The notes under the pieces are model-generated. The model saw only the letters and a program-made list of their open reading frames with translations, was not told the DNA's origin and did no database searches. From NCBI GenBank assembly GCA_028015205.1, contig CM051521.1, positions 128,658,614 through 128,722,613 of the forward strand: a DNA stretch of 64,000 bases, read 5' to 3'. The translations under genes were made by a program, and so were the position numbers. The DNA comes from Mytilisepta virgata. Its lineage: Eukaryota > Mollusca > Bivalvia > Mytilida > Mytilidae. Positions 1 to 13,140 of the stretch are shown here, piece after piece; positions within the stretch are counted from its first letter, which is position 1, and the number at the start of each line of letters is the position of its first letter.

Positions 1-600
1 TTGGTCCTTAGGAGGTCCTTTTTCAGAAATGTGTCTGATTTCATGGACTGTGAACCAAGATGGCCACCACAGCAGAACTCAGTTTAACATAGGACCCTAT
101 GGGAAATTCACTCAAAAATCTTTTCGTCTGAAACCAGTAAGCCAATTTGAATAAGACTTGGTAGCAATGGTCCTTAGATGGTCCTCTTTCAGAATTTTGT
201 GCGATGACCCAGACTGTCAACCAAGATGGCCACCACACCCGAACTTAGTTTAACATGGGGGCCCTATGGAAAAATTCATTGAAAAATCTTCTTGTCTGAA
301 ACCACTTGACATATTGGAGCAGGACTTGGCAGCATTGGTCCTTAGGAGGTCCTCTTTCAGAAATATGTCCGATCACCCGGATTGTCAACCAAGATGGCTG
401 CCACCACAGAACTTTGTTAAATATTGGACTCTATAGGAAAATTCATTTAACAATTTTCTTGTCTGAAACCGCTTAGCCAGTTGGAACAAGACTTAGCAGA
501 AATGGTCCTTAGATGGTTCTCTTTTAGAAATGTATCCGTTGACCTAGACTAAACCAAGATGACTGCCACAGCCTCAATTAGTTTAACATAGAATCCTATA
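1..600. repeat. Tandem array, about 167-bp unit, 3.6 copies
   Basis: The phrase TGGTCCTTAG recurs at 2, 168, 336 and 503, a period of 166-168 bp. Each unit continues with a CAAGATGG block, then TTTAACAT, then GTCTGAAACC. Units are diverged but aligned along their whole length. The array runs off the left edge, so its full size is unknown. It may be the core of a larger tandem-core element like those at 26.7 and 60.4 kb; no terminus is visible. Confidence 0.85.
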
Positions 601-660
601 GAAAAACCAGCCAAATTGACTGCAACACTTAAATTTTTAGGTCTGCTCAAGAAGAAAAGT

Positions 661-2166
661 TCAATCCAGGTGAGCGATACAGGCTCTTGAGAGCCTCTAG
701 TTTTATTTTAGTCACCCTTAATAAATAAAATTACTTTTTGTCTTCTGTGTTTTATGTGGTCTCTCATACCCAGGTATTGCAGACATCATTTACTCAAAAT
801 TAATTGTATTGGTTGACTGCCTAATTAGTTGTTCATAATTATATTAAAATATACAAGTGCTTCAATTTAAACCAATAAATTGTATTAAATGTGCTTTGTA
901 TACTAGGCTTATTCTGACATATATGTGAAAAGTACCTGCATTTTCCAATATATTTTTGTTTTTAATTCAATTTGGAATAACATCAATTTGAAAATAACTG
1001 TATTAAAAAATAATTAACACAGCATAAATCATTTTAATTTCACACAAAAATGTTTATCCCAGGGGAATAGATTGAATAAAATATATAATACATATTTCTA
1101 AAAGTTAGTCATACATACAATGATGAAGCCTTGACAAATGTCTATCATTAAACGGATTTATTTTATTTCTTCCATTTCAAATGTTGCTTCAAAAATTGTT
1201 TGAAAATAACTAATTTTTATAAGAAAACAAATTGAAACAATTAAACCATGTACAGTAGGAAATTGGTATACAGTTACTATTATTGTCTTACTGATTTTCT
1301 GCTGCTTATTTTTGCATTTGCTGTGTTTCCTTTATTTTTAGATATGTTATTATTAAAATGATGAATTATGCATTAAAGAAAATTGCTGATTCATACATTT
1401 TTTTCTTCAGAATAGTGTATTAGCACAAAAGATAAATTATTTTTCCAAACATACACATGTGAGCAAGAAATATCATACTGTTTTTAAAAGAAATATTTTA
1501 CATGTATCTAGTTTACAGGATATCATAGACAATATACAGAGAGGTGCTTGGACTTTTCAGGCAGGACATTTCGGACAATTGTTTTTCCAAGGCAGATGTT
1601 TCGGCCAATGTTAATGACATGTAGATAATAAAACTTTAATACAGATTTGCAGCACTGATAATCCTTATAAAACTGTAAATTGTATAGAAGAAGCATTCTG
1701 TATGTCTTGAAAATAAAAATCAAGAAGTAAACCAGTTACTATTTATGGCAAAAGAATAAATTAATACATTATCCATGTGATGAAAACATTTGAAAATTTC
1801 TGTCGAGAACTGCATTTATCTTTAATTCATATTTAAACTGAAAATTTTACATGTATTGAAAAATGAAAAAATGCAGAAGGTATCATGACAGTAACAGGGG
1901 GAATACCAAGTGAACCACGATGAGGGAATCAATACACAGTTATCAGACTTGATTATGAACGAAATAGTTGCATATTTCACTAAGATGAGAGAAAAAACAT
2001 TTTAATCAGATTTGCAGTAGTCATTATACATTGCATGAGTCATTTGTTATATTTCCAGAGTTAAGTCAAACATAGTTAAATCAAGATTTCATTTGATATA
2101 GCATGTTGTATAAATTGTACTAGAAATGTTATATAAACTAGTATGTTTTTTTCTGTTTATTAACAG
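661..2166. other. AT-rich stretch upstream of the first visible TSEN54 exon
   Basis: I see no exon, RNA gene or clear repeat here. It is probably intron 1 or a 5' flank of the TSEN54 gene, because the exon starting at 2167 begins inside a codon. The missing N-terminal exon was looked for here and not found. Confidence 0.5.
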
Positions 2167-5100
2167 TGGTAACCTCGTAACTGGTGATTGGAATCCTGAA
2201 AAGAAACTTGTAGAGCTACATAAAGAACTGGTAAGATAATACAGTACAATAACTGTAAATTCTGAAATTAAGCAATGCTTTTTTAGTGGAAAAATCATTG
2301 AAGTGCATTAAATTTTGGTGATTCAAGTACAGTTTTCAACTGTATATTATATTGCCATGTACATCAAACAACAAACAACAAACAACAAACAATAAACAAA
2401 TGCTTTAATGTCAATCAAGACGCCTCATGTGAGGTTGAAGAATTACAAGATATATACAATGTGATTGATTGTAAAATAAAATAAAATATAATCATGTCCA
2501 ATTTTTGTATTCTGTTATCCTCCTTCAAAGGGATAACTTTATAATATAATATTATATAACACACTCATGACATAATACTTAAAGTGAGACTTGGTCTTTT
2601 AATTTATATGATTTATTCTTTCGGTAGATATTTTGAAGTACTTGATGTAAATTTTTTATTAATGGAAATTTTGGTTGTACCATAATTAATACTACATTTG
2701 TATTTTCTATCAAATACCCTTTAAGTCATAACCCCTAGAAGTTTGAATTATGCTGCATGTATGAAATTATGATAATATTCTCTATCCTACTGTTTTTATC
2801 TATGTAGGGGAAGTTTTGGATATATATGGGTTTTGTTGATAAAAGCAGAAAATGGCTCCATCCAGAGGAAGCATTGTACCTTATGGAAACAGTAAGTTTG
2901 TAGATATCTTGTTTTTGGGGATAGCCAATATGAAAATGAAGGGTTTCCATGTTTTATACATCAGTGAGACAATACCCCATTAAAATCATTGTTAACTGGG
3001 TAATGGAATATCTCCAAACGAGATTGTTGTTTAATGACTGGAGTTTTATTTAGGACATTAAATTTGATAATTAACTATCAACAGAAATCCCATACATTGT
3101 AAATTTAATTTATGTGACAGAGAATCTTTTTCTGTATTCTGATGAAGTAATGTCTAAAACTGAACCATTTGTCCAGGCATACCTCAGATAGTGTTACAGA
3201 TTTTCAGGGTCATTTGACATGGACATATATTTCCTGATTCCATAATATGAATTTTAACAAATATATTGTTGTAATGCAGGGCTTAACCTGGAGGACGATT
3301 CGGGCGAAGAAGTCGCTTTGTAGTGTGTCACTTCGCCCAAACTCTCGTCAAAAGCAAAGTTGAAGTCGCCCTGAAAATTGTCAAGTCGCCTGAACTTGTG
3401 TCAAAAGCGAAGTTTGAGTTGACTATAAATTTAATTACTCGCCTGATCCATTTCAATGGTCGAAATCGTGAATATGACAGCTGTTATTTTAAGGCAATTC
3501 CGACTCGTGTAATGAAAATAAAGTCCATGCCACCATTTTTTTCAATCAACAAACAAAGGCAAATAATCCAATAAGAAAAATATGGGTAAAGTCGGCCCGC
3601 TGACAACTTGGACCACAGTATGTCGGACCGGAATCACAATAATTTAGACGACCCGGACTGGAGTGACAATGAGAAAAACGATAAGAAAGATACTGTGAAT
3701 GAAGTAATGATAGATTTTATGAACTTCTTTATGTTGACTCTGTCATGCACATTTTGTAGACTGGTTTAGAAGGCATGCAAGTTTAATTTGCCTTAACCCA
3801 GTTGAACTGTAAATCAGAGAATGAATCCGAATTTCTTTGAAAACATTAAAATCATTAGAATAAAACTAGCTCTTTAAAAAAAAAAGCAATCATAGTGCAG
3901 ATTGGTTCTTTGGAACATTGCGTAATGACTTCTCCCTGTTTCTCTCCACTTCTCCTTGTCAGTCTCAGAAGGAGAAGTCATTTCTCTCTGTCAGTGTCTT
4001 CCAGGCCGAGCCCTGTAATACACTTCTAATCTATAATTGTTTGATAAAAATGGAACCATACTTCAGAAATATTTTGTATAGCATAAATCGAAAACCATGA
4101 GAAATACTTAGGATAAGAGAAGAAATTTTTGCTTAGTCAATTTGTTAAGTAAGAAAAGGAAAAATAATTATCATAAAAAGTTTTGAAAGCAGAAAGTATC
4201 TTTGTTTGGTTATGTGATGATTAGTTTAAAAAAATTATTGAAAATTTCAGATTTGTATATTAAGCATGGAATCTTTCAGTTAATTTTTTTTCTGTAGAAA
4301 TGCATGTAGATTACATATGACTATTTCAGAATACTTTGGAAGTTAAATATAAAGGATTACCCTTGAGTATACAGCATGCCTATAGATGTTTCTTCTGTAC
4401 TGATATTAGACTAGAACAGTATCAAGTTTACTCCCACCTCAGGAGATTGGGATATGCTGTAATAAGGCACCAAGGAAGGTTTGTTATTGTCTTAGATTTT
4501 CTTTGTTTTTGTTAAGTTGAGTGAAAGAAATTACATGTATTTGCATAAAATAAACAACTCGTATGATTTTAAACTATCTAATTTATCTGTCTAATATATC
4601 AAAATGAACCAACAAAAAAAGTTTTGAATTACATAATTGTTGTAGTAATTCTTCACCTGAAATTCTAATTTTAAGTATAGTAATATCTATTTTAATTATA
4701 TCGGTACATACATTTAGAATTAATTCAAATTTACATATTGGAAACAATGCAGATTTGACATCACAGAATATGAGAGAAAATTAAAACTAGATCAGCATAT
4801 AAAAGTTAAAAGAAATAAAACAAGGAAAAGAAAGACAGATAAAGATGATCAACTGCAGGATGCAAAGAAAATGAAGGAAAATCCAATCTCTATAGACAGT
4901 ATCAATGGAAGTAACATGTTTGTTGATAAACAGGAACAATCTTGTGAAGATGAAAGTATGGATATAAGTGATGAATATTCTGAAGGAAAAGATACAGATC
5001 AAAATTTACGGGAGAGTACATGTAAATCTGATAATTTATTAGGTCAGCATAAAGCAGAAGATTGCATTTCATCTGATGAAGTTCAGACTTTACAACCTTG

Positions 5101-8100
5101 TGTATTTGGTCAAATGGAGACTGAAAGGTTTAGTATATCTGAGAAAGGAGAGTGTGATAAACTGACTTTAAATGAAGAGTATGTTTCCTATAAGTTAAAA
5201 TATAGCAGGATAACTTCAGATTCAGATGTAGTAACTGATTTTTCAAAATCAGTTGGAAGTTTGATAAATAAAACTTCTAAGTTTCATCAAACAACATGGG
5301 ACTTTTCAAAAATTCTTTTCCCTAATATTGCAAACAAAGAAATACTTCAGATTGATAAATTTGACAAAAGTACAGAGTTATTTCCCCCTGGTGTAGAGGC
5401 ACCTGATCATTTTACTTTTGATATAGAAGATTATTACAAGAAGTTTCCTGCAAATCAGAGGAGTGAAAATGATGAGGACACTGATTTAGAGTTTTCCTTT
5501 TGTACATCATATCTCAAAAATAAAAAGATAAATGCCAAAAATTGGACAGAATATAAGGAAAAATTACTAAAGTTGGAATCATCTCCTGAAGAGTTTCTAT
5601 ACACTTCACCTGTATCTCACCTATGGAAAGGTGATGTTAAACCTTTAGTCAAACCATCTGATGCTGCTCATACAGGTAATAAATCTGAAGTGAGAACATT
5701 TCAAAAGTTTGGTTATTGTTTGCTTAGTCACTTTATCTTTTAATTTTGATTTGTTTTCCGACAGACCTGAAAGTTTATTTGTTTCCTGACAGACCTGAAC
5801 GTTTATTTGTTTCCCGACAGACCTGAAAGTTTATTTGTTTCCCGACAGACCTGAAAGTTTATTTGTTTCCCGACAGACCTGAACGTTTATTTGTTTCCCG
5901 ACAGACCTGAAAGTTTATTTGTTTCCCGACAGACCTGAAAGTTTATTTGTTTCCCGACAGACCTGAAAGTTTATTTGTTTCCCGACAGACCTGAACGTTT
6001 ATTTGTTTCCCGACAGACCTGAAAGTTTATTTAGTTACTCTGAATACAATGAGAGAAATGGCACTACAGTCAGTATGAAATAGAAATAGAATCTTTTTTT
6101 ACTTTACCAGTATTATTTTAATTGACCCATAAAACATTTCATGATTAATCCATACACACTTGTCTTACTGACACATACCCCATATCCTTTCATTGTAATA
6201 TTCCTGAATAGTTTGAACTTTTAGCATTGACATAAAAAGAAATTTGTTAAAAGTAAAGAAAGTAGGTCAAATCCATTATAAACTGAAATGTGAAAATTTG
6301 CACAAAATATGCAAAAAGGACAGAAATGAGTTATTTCAATGTTTTATGAAAAATTATATGAATTTAGATAATTTCCAAATGAAAATATGAACAAAATCAG
6401 AGAGAGTTTTTATTTATATTTGTAGGCTTTGAAAATAAAAAAAGTAGACAGTTATTACCTATAAAAAAAGTTGTGGACAAGGTCAAGGTTAAAGTAAGGA
6501 AATAAAATTTTCTTTGCAAGGACTTGTGTATGAATATATATTAAAATATTTTTTTTACATTTGTTTCAGAAAGTATATTAGAAAAACTTCAAATTATCAG
6601 CAGTTATAGTGAACACAAAAAGTAAGTAATGATTAATTTAATACACAACATTATTTTGATTACTGTCAACATTGAAACAACAGAAGAGAGAATACAAGTT
6701 GAGAAATAGGAAGGTACATGTATTCAGAAATAGTCACTAATCAGTGATCTGGAAGATTAAGAGGAGAAATGTTGCAAATGTAATCAAGATATATACAGAT
6801 TGATAGTTCATTATAAGACAAATTATAACCATTTTCATCTCAGTAAGTCTTATCTTTGCACTGAGTTCTACAAAATTTCAACTGAGACATCCACAGCTTT
6901 ACTCTATAGATGATAAATCTTGTTAGTTGATTAATTATAAAAGAGAAAGTTTTCCTTTTCATTGCAACAGGCATTTGCTGAAGTAAAACTACATTTTCGC
7001 AGGTAGCAATGATTTGTTAGCTTTTTTAGAGCTTTAATATAACTAAAACTATCTTACCACAGGAAATTTCAATTTTAGTTCACAGTTGAAAATTTTTTAT
7101 CATCTCTTTACTTCATTTTCACAGATCCTCGACTGTACTTTGCATCAAATTTTCTTTTTCTCAGTATAACTATTTCATTTAACCATATCTCAAAATCCTT
7201 TGTTCTTTTTTTTCATTGCCCAGTGACTTATGGTCAAGTTTTCATTCCTAGTCTCTCAATAACTTTGAAAAAATATAATTTAGTGTAACAAGGGAGACAA
7301 CTCCAACAGTTTGTAGGTAAACATTTCTACTGTAGTAATAACATCTTGTAATGAAATAAAATAGTGTTTATCTGTTTTAAATTGTTTTCTTGTGTTTAGG
7401 ATAGGAGCAAGTACATTTTTAGGGTTTCAATTAATTAAAAATTTACTTACCAAAGATTTATGGAAGAAGGTTTCACAAGTGTTCCATGGAACACTTAAGC
7501 CTAAGTTTGTTGAGTGTATTTATATCACAGAACAGCAGTTTTCTTGGTTTGTTCAGTGTATTTATATCACAGAACAACTATTTTCTTGGTTTACTTTGTA
7601 AGAGTACAGGTATTGAAGAAACAAATATTTTGTAACATTGTGAATGGTGAAAAACTGGGATTCCTAGTGACAGAAAATCTATTAAATTAATGCACTAGCG
7701 AACAGAACAGTTATATTTTCCTGTAAATAACTTTACTACACAAACATCATGTTGTGTCAGAACGTTATCTATTGTACATTCTCATTAAGGTAGATCAATA
7801 CTAATATTTTTAGCTGATAGATTTTCCTGATTTTTTCAAGGCAGGATGTTAGATGGATATACTTTGGAAGTTCGATTTAAAAAACATTGGTCACCGTTCT
7901 TGCTTTTGAGATAATTGAATCTTAATGTTGGTAAATTTTATACAGATTATATAGGGAAAATCCAAATTTCTTTTACAATAAGAAGACTGGCCGATAGAAT
8001 TTTTTTATAAAATTGTGAAAAGAACACTTATCTGACATAATTTCATATTCTGAAAGGAAAAATTGGGGTCATCGTTCTTTTTTTTCTTGCTATTTCCAAA

Positions 8101-9389
8101 AAACTAAAATTTCCTTTACATTTCATTAGAATAATGTTCTGCCAATTATCTCCCCTGAAAAGGGTTCTTTTGAGAATTAAATTTTGTAATATTGCTATTT
8201 ATGCATTTTTGTCATTTTTTTTTTTATTTAAATAAACTTAAGATATAAATTTTACATTAAATCAAATACTAGTTGCTCGTTGAAAATATATATTTACATA
8301 CAAATTTGCAAGATGCCCAAAAAAGATGTTCATTATATTAGGTATGATCTACCTTAAATCTTCTCAGTCTGTCAATTTAATAAAACAGAATATCAAATCC
8401 AGAAATTTGAATACCATAAATCTACACCTTGCGATCAAACAACACTAGTGTGTTATTCACATTTTTGAGTTAAAGTGTTGTTCCCTCACCTGTTGGTTGC
8501 AGATTTTAGGTACATGTATTCCAATCTCAAATTAATTAGAAACCAGTAATATTTATCATTTATTTATTATTAAAAATGATCTTTTTTGTAATAAAAAAAT
8601 ATGATTTTTCTTGTAATCAAAAAAGAAAAAACAGCATGTTTTAATGATTTTTCTTGCTTGTTTTCCAGGGCAGTAAATTTATCAGATATTAAACACAAAG
8701 TTGTGTATGATATATATCTTCCTGATTCTAAATTCAAAAAGTCGAGTCCAGGATTACCTCACCATAGACTTTGTGTTATAAGGTAAATTTGTATAATGTA
8801 GTCACTTTTACATTACATGTATTTTGATGTTTAATATTTTATATATTTTTCAGCATTTTCATTGAAATTTATATGAAATTTTTGTATGAGGCAGATATTA
8901 TTTGAGTTTTGAAAATATTGGCCTTTGGAAAGTTTTTGAAATTGGCTACTGTGTAGCAGTCTTGTTTTAATTAGTATTCATATATTGGGCTCCATGTGCC
9001 AAAACTGTTGTTTGTCCTACCTGTATTGTCATTTGAAAAAAAGTTGTTTTTAAATATTATATTGAGACCTGTTTGTATGATTGGAAAGTGTTTATAAATC
9101 TTTCTTTGCACTTCAGTTGTCAAATTTCAGTTTATTATTGCATCTTTTTGTCTTGTAATTTTCTGTCAAAGCTTTAAGTTACACAAAACCTTGTGTATAT
9201 TTTACCATTTTCAACAAATTTGTCATCATATATCTTTGCAGGCATAGTGAACCACTACCAGATCTTGAAACTCTGACCTTGTTGACCAGATATTACACAG
9301 ACAGTATCCCTATACACTGGGCCGTGGTAGACCATGGTGATATAGCATTTTATAGTTTTACACATCACCAAATTCCAACCATTTTATAA
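2167..9389 (+). CDS. TSEN54: tRNA-splicing endonuclease subunit Sen54 (5' partial)
   Basis: This is the structural subunit of the nuclear tRNA-intron endonuclease; it pairs with the Sen2 catalytic subunit. Seven exons join with matching phases and GT-AG borders: 2167-2230, 2808-2891, 4330-4478, 4753-5675, 6570-6621, 8669-8782, 9242-9389 (stop TAA). They encode about 510 residues. The first exon starts mid-codon, so roughly the first 80 residues, judged by the vertebrate protein, lie on an exon I could not find. Family landmarks are clear: GKFWIYMGF, then [10 protein letters not shown] and [10 protein letters not shown], then [12 protein letters not shown] (N-terminal domain of tRNA_int_end_N2 type), a long acidic and lysine-rich linker in the 923-nt exon, [25 protein letters not shown], and the C-terminal [12 protein letters not shown]. 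The linker is poorly conserved in the family, as expected. Identity is firm; expression cannot be judged. Confidence 0.93.
3277..4015. mobile_element. Possible hAT-like non-autonomous element in a TSEN54 intron
   Basis: A 739-bp block begins CAGGGCT and ends AGCCCTG, a perfect 7-bp inverted pair. It is more GC-rich than the surrounding intron and holds several copies of AAGTCGCC on the left and AGGAGAAGTC-type sequence on the right. Termini beginning CAGGG are common in hAT elements. No clean 8-bp target duplication is visible (TTGTAATG on the left, TAATACAC on the right), so the class is a guess. Confidence 0.4.
5753..6040. repeat. 28-bp minisatellite, 10 copies, in a TSEN54 intron
   Basis: Ten head-to-tail copies of a 28-bp unit, CAGACCTGAAAGTTTATTTG plus TTTCCCGA, start at 5762. 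The only frequent variant is AAAG versus AACG, in the order A C A A C A A A C A. The array starts about 80 bp after the splice donor at 5675/5676. Each unit contains a pyrimidine-rich run followed by CAG, resembling a 3' splice site on the coding strand. The unit repeats directly without unique spacers, so it is not a CRISPR array. Confidence 0.95.
6041..8668. other. Introns of TSEN54
   Basis: Apart from the 52-nt exon at 6570-6621, this stretch is AT-rich intron. Two exon-like pieces at 6426-6493 and from 7401 have splice-like borders, but they break the reading phase or lack a proper donor, so I left them out of the gene model. Confidence 0.6.
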
Positions 9390-9394
9390 ATAAA
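9389..9394 (+). promoter_or_regulatory. Candidate poly(A) signal at the TSEN54 stop
   Basis: AATAAA overlaps the TAA stop codon. This would give an extremely short 3' untranslated region, so a later signal may be used; I see no stronger one nearby. Confidence 0.3.
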
Positions 9395-9789
9395 TCTTTA
9401 TTTTATATTTAACTATGTCTTGATATTTAGATAAGCCAGTGAAGAAGTGGAAGAGAAAAAACATTATAACTTTTTGTCAATGTGACTAAACATTTGATGG
9501 GCATATTGTTTTACCCCCGCTCAAACCTTTTCCTTTTACAGATTATCATATATATTTAGAATTTTTATTTTGTTCCCTTTTCACAAAACTATCATTAAAG
9601 ATTACTGAGCTTAGAATATATTGCATATAATAGGGGACATGGTTATTTACTCTCAGAATTTTATTTATTATTTCAACAAATACCAAATGCATAAATGTTA
9701 TCAAATTTCTATATTTATTTTTCAATTTTTCATAAAATAATTAGTTTTTAAATGTTGAAAATATGGCATATAGTTTGTCCAAGTAACTA

Positions 9790-10275
9790 CTCTCTTTTTG
9801 TGTTGCCTGCAATGAATGCCGTAAAAGGCGATATACAGGTATTACTTTCTGGCGACAGTGGCATAAACTTTTGTAAACTTTAGGATCAAATTTGAAATAA
9901 AAAAGCAGGACCAGGATGTTGGCAAAATAAAAACACATTATCACTATAGGTGTGAAAAAGAATGCATGACCTGTCAATCAGGAAATTTTTTGATTTAAAT
10001 GGAAAAAAAAATTAGCCTATAGACACTTCTTGTGTCCAGGACAAAAAAAGATAGGCTGGATTAAACATGATCCTAGCCCCCATAAAATTCGAGACCTGTT
10101 AGCCAACCTTGGAGACAGTTTTAGGCTGGAGTTACTAATATCAGATTTTTCAGAGAAATGTTACATGACCATAACTTTATCTTTGGGTATCAGATAATTT
10201 ATTATCTGTCCACGTGCATATATGGCAAGATATTTAGTGTGTCCACTCTTCTTGAAGCTAGAACCTTTCTTTTAA
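9790..10275 (+). repeat. Decayed copy of the 26.7-kb tandem-core element, ends only
   Basis: The left part (GATATACAGGTATTACTTTC, then GGCATAAACTTT) matches the left end of the element at 26712. The right part (GACCTGTTAGCC, ACAGTTTTAGG, ATCAGATAATTTATT, TTAGTGTGTCCACTCTT) matches its right end at 28922-29115. The internal tandem units are absent. The last 20 bp of similarity lie outside the inverted motif noted in the larger copy. Confidence 0.65.
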
Positions 10276-10664
10276 AGTTGATGTTCTCATATAGAATTTT
10301 TTTTCAAAGGTTTGTAAATTATCAGAATTTACATTGTGTTCAAGTTTATCACAAAATTTGATGAAATTTCATGCATATAGCACATATGTCCTGTTGCCTC
10401 CTGTTAAATTTTTCAATGGATAAGTTTTTAACTTAGATTTTTCACTGCATTTTTTTACCTTACATTTTTATTTGGATTTTTGTCTCTGCTTGAATTTGCT
10501 GAGTTTATTTGCTTACACACAGGTTCATGAATGTAAAAATAGAAGATTCAGGGTATTCTATGACTGTAGAGTCTCCCAGTGTAAGAGGATTGAAATGTAG
10601 GTTTTCTCATTAAGAATAGCTGAAGGCGTCAGTAATTTAATGAGATTCAATTTCAATGTAACAT

Positions 10665-11130
10665 TTTTAGGGCGGGGTGAACTCAGGTGCTCCGGAAGGT
10701 GAGCAGTTCCTGCTTCTTGCAAGACGACCTCCATCTATGGGCAACGTAACCCTGTCCTATGATGATATAACTGAAAATTGCTAAAATAACTGAAATGGGG
10801 GCTAGGTGTACAAAAATATCATTTTCTGGCAGGTTCTGCCAAGTTTGACTTTTCAAATAAATTTTGCAATACCAAATAACTGAAATCAGTTAAATAACTC
10901 CCTAAAATCATCCCTGTTATAGCTTTTGTGTAAGCTGCTGAGCCCTATCCAGAAAATCGGCATAATGGCCGCAATTTCTAGCAAAACTTAATGAGTCGGG
11001 AGATAAATGGTCCATACGCTGGAGCAGCTGGAATGTTACTACACAGAAATGGGAAGTTGACAATGGGAAAATCAAAGTCGTTGCGTATGTCTGACAACTT
11101 ACTTGTTAGTCGCTGCTAAACCACCCGAAA
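10665..11130 (-). pseudogene. Decayed reverse-transcriptase element, 3' part
   Basis: Read on the minus strand this resembles the 3' portion of the relics at 29.4, 38.8 and 61.2 kb. The shared landmarks on the plus strand are CAGGTGCTCCGGAAGG followed by GAGCAGTTCCTGCT near 10690, a block resembling GAGCCCTATCCAGAAAATCG near 10940, and TACGCTGGAGCAGCTGGAAT near 11020. No open frame survives. Confidence 0.5.
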
Positions 11131-11699
11131 GGACGCATTACAGGCTGTATGTCTGATAGATTTTGAAAAACAATAGATGACGTCTTGAAGATGGCCTAAC
11201 TCATTTAGTTTAGTAATTTTAATCTAGATTCTAATCTTTCAAGAATTGTTTTTTCCGCAAAAGAAAATCTCAGTGACTAGCTTTGAATAAAACATTTGTC
11301 AGTTTTGTAAAAATGTTAGGATTGGGGCCTTGTAATGCATCTCAAATTTGAATATTTCCTCAGTATCCTCAAATCAAATGCATTTGAACTTTAAAAATTG
11401 AAAAGAAAAATATTAATTTTAGATGCATTTTTACTATTATTTGGCGTTCGTCGTTCGATTTAAATTTTTTAATCTTGTCTTATCTCTGCCCAATTTAGCC
11501 AAAATTGATGAAACATCTTGGACGTAATTCATTGTGGTTGGACAGCAAGCATGGTTGATTTGAATATTTCTTGTTTCTGATTGGTTAAATTTAAAAACAA
11601 AACGCTGACAAAGTGAACCGTAACTTGGAATCACGAAACTTCTTTAGACGTCCATTATAAATTTTGCATAAATCTTTCAGATTTAACAACTAACATGAC

Positions 11700-13000
11700 C
11701 ACCACTGAGAAATGTTTTATTTATGATCAGTCAAATTAAAAAAACTCAAACTAAACCAATGAGTCAGATGAGCTGAATCTTTATGAAACATCCGTAGGAG
11801 AATTGTCATACAATATGCCTGTTTGCTTAGGCCACTAATTTCACCATGGGCATTTATTTTGTTTTCTTTGGATAGGTGGAATTTTGAAAACATTCTTTTA
11901 ACTGATTGGCCACATGAACTGACTCTTGGTACGAAACACTTAAATATGCATGGGGCGACTCTGTATAAAGTATGCATATATTTCTTGCCAGGCAGCCAAC
12001 ACTGACAGTCGTAAATATCTATTTTTCTTTTTTCGTAACGTCTTAACCATCACGATCAGACAAATTGCAGCTTAAAAAGGCACATGTGGAATTGTGGAAG
12101 CTTCAGATTTAATCCTAGCCTGATGACTTGTACATAGCTTGTTATTCATATGCCAACATTTCAAAAATATCCTTTTGAGATGAAATTACCACATGAATTG
12201 TATTTTGACACGTGGGCGTCTTTGAGATGGTCTTTACAAACTCTACAGCTAGGCCGCCATTATTTTAAAAAAAATTCTGATCAGTCTTGAAGGTCTTTGA
12301 CTCGCTCACCTTTTTAGTTTATTTTTTTGAAATTCTGACATGATAATGGACCGCTGGACATAATGAATTCAGGCGTGGTTTTCCGCCATTGAAGACCATG
12401 TTGTAATCTTTTGATGTTTGTTTAGTTAGATACTTATGATTTTGTGCTTTCTTTGCAACTTCGCTCCATATCCGTTTTTCTTCGAATTCAAACGTAAAAA
12501 AATCTCCCACATCAGTGGGCCAAACGAGCTGAACCTTGACACAAACTGTAGAATAGAGAATGGAAACGAGGAATGTGTCAAAGAGACAACAACCCAAAGA
12601 AAGAGCAGAAAACAGCCCAGGGCTACCAATGGGTCTCCAACGCAGCGAGAAAATCCCCCACCCAGAGGCGGACTTCAGCTGGCCCCTAAACAATAATGCA
12701 TATTATTTCAGCGAAATGGACGGCACACTAAACTCCGAAACATAAAAATGAACCAAATTCCAAATTGTACATATTTCGTCTTGTTCGGACTACTATCATG
12801 TCATCATATTTCATCTAAGTGGGACAACTGCCTTGTCAATCGGCCATGAGCAGTTCTTTTTCTTTCTTTAGGTAGTTCAAATTTTAATAGACATATAGCT
12901 CATAAAACTCTTGGTCATATGAATTGGATCTCGACAAAAGGCATTTATGCACGGTTGACCTCTTTTAAGTTTGAACATTTTCTGGGGGACAACTTACGTG
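11700..13000. repeat. Weak, highly diverged repeat array (uncertain)
   Basis: Phrases of the type CATGAAYTG followed by CTYGAC or TTTGACAC recur near 11768, 11915, 12192, 12528 and 12918. The spacing is irregular, roughly multiples of 140 bp once the inserted repeat at 12549-12770 is allowed for. Short open frames on both strands look like chance. I see no gene. Confidence 0.3.
12549..12770 (+). repeat. Dispersed 200-bp repeat, copy 1 of 3
   Basis: The block contains GTGTCAAAGAGACAACAACC, AAAGAGCAGAAAACAG, CAACGCAGCGAGAAAATC, CTTCAGCTGG, AATAATGCATA and GGCACACTAAACTCCGAAAC. It matches 63468-63684 over its whole length and 20214-20365 in part. All three are in plus orientation. No coding potential or tRNA-like promoter boxes were recognised. 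Confidence 0.85.
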
Positions 13001-13140
13001 ACGGCCTCAAAATACTTATTACTTTTTTCGGATATAAAAAAATTGTCTGCACTGCATATCAGAATAGGGTATGTATGGCAACTTGGATTCTGTGTTTTCA
13101 GGTAATAAAGCAAAAGAAAAACAAGCCAAGATACATGTAG

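Noticed and set aside
661..2166. The missing first coding exon of TSEN54
   Set aside because: No stretch resembles the N-terminal family region or ends with a donor in the needed phase.
5753..6040. CRISPR array
   Set aside because: Direct 28-bp units with no unique spacers, in an animal intron.
6426..6493. Possible extra TSEN54 exon ([15 protein letters not shown])
   Set aside because: It ends in phase 0, but the next firm exon needs phase 1. Direct joining of 5675 to 6570 keeps the frame and matches the family.
7401..7601. Possible TSEN54 exon and 69-codon open frame
   Set aside because: It has no suitable donor and no family similarity. Joining 6621 to 8669 is in phase and aligns with vertebrate TSEN54.
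12319..12757. Overlapping open frames on both strands
   Set aside because: They coincide with the dispersed 200-bp repeat found three times in the window and have no protein features.
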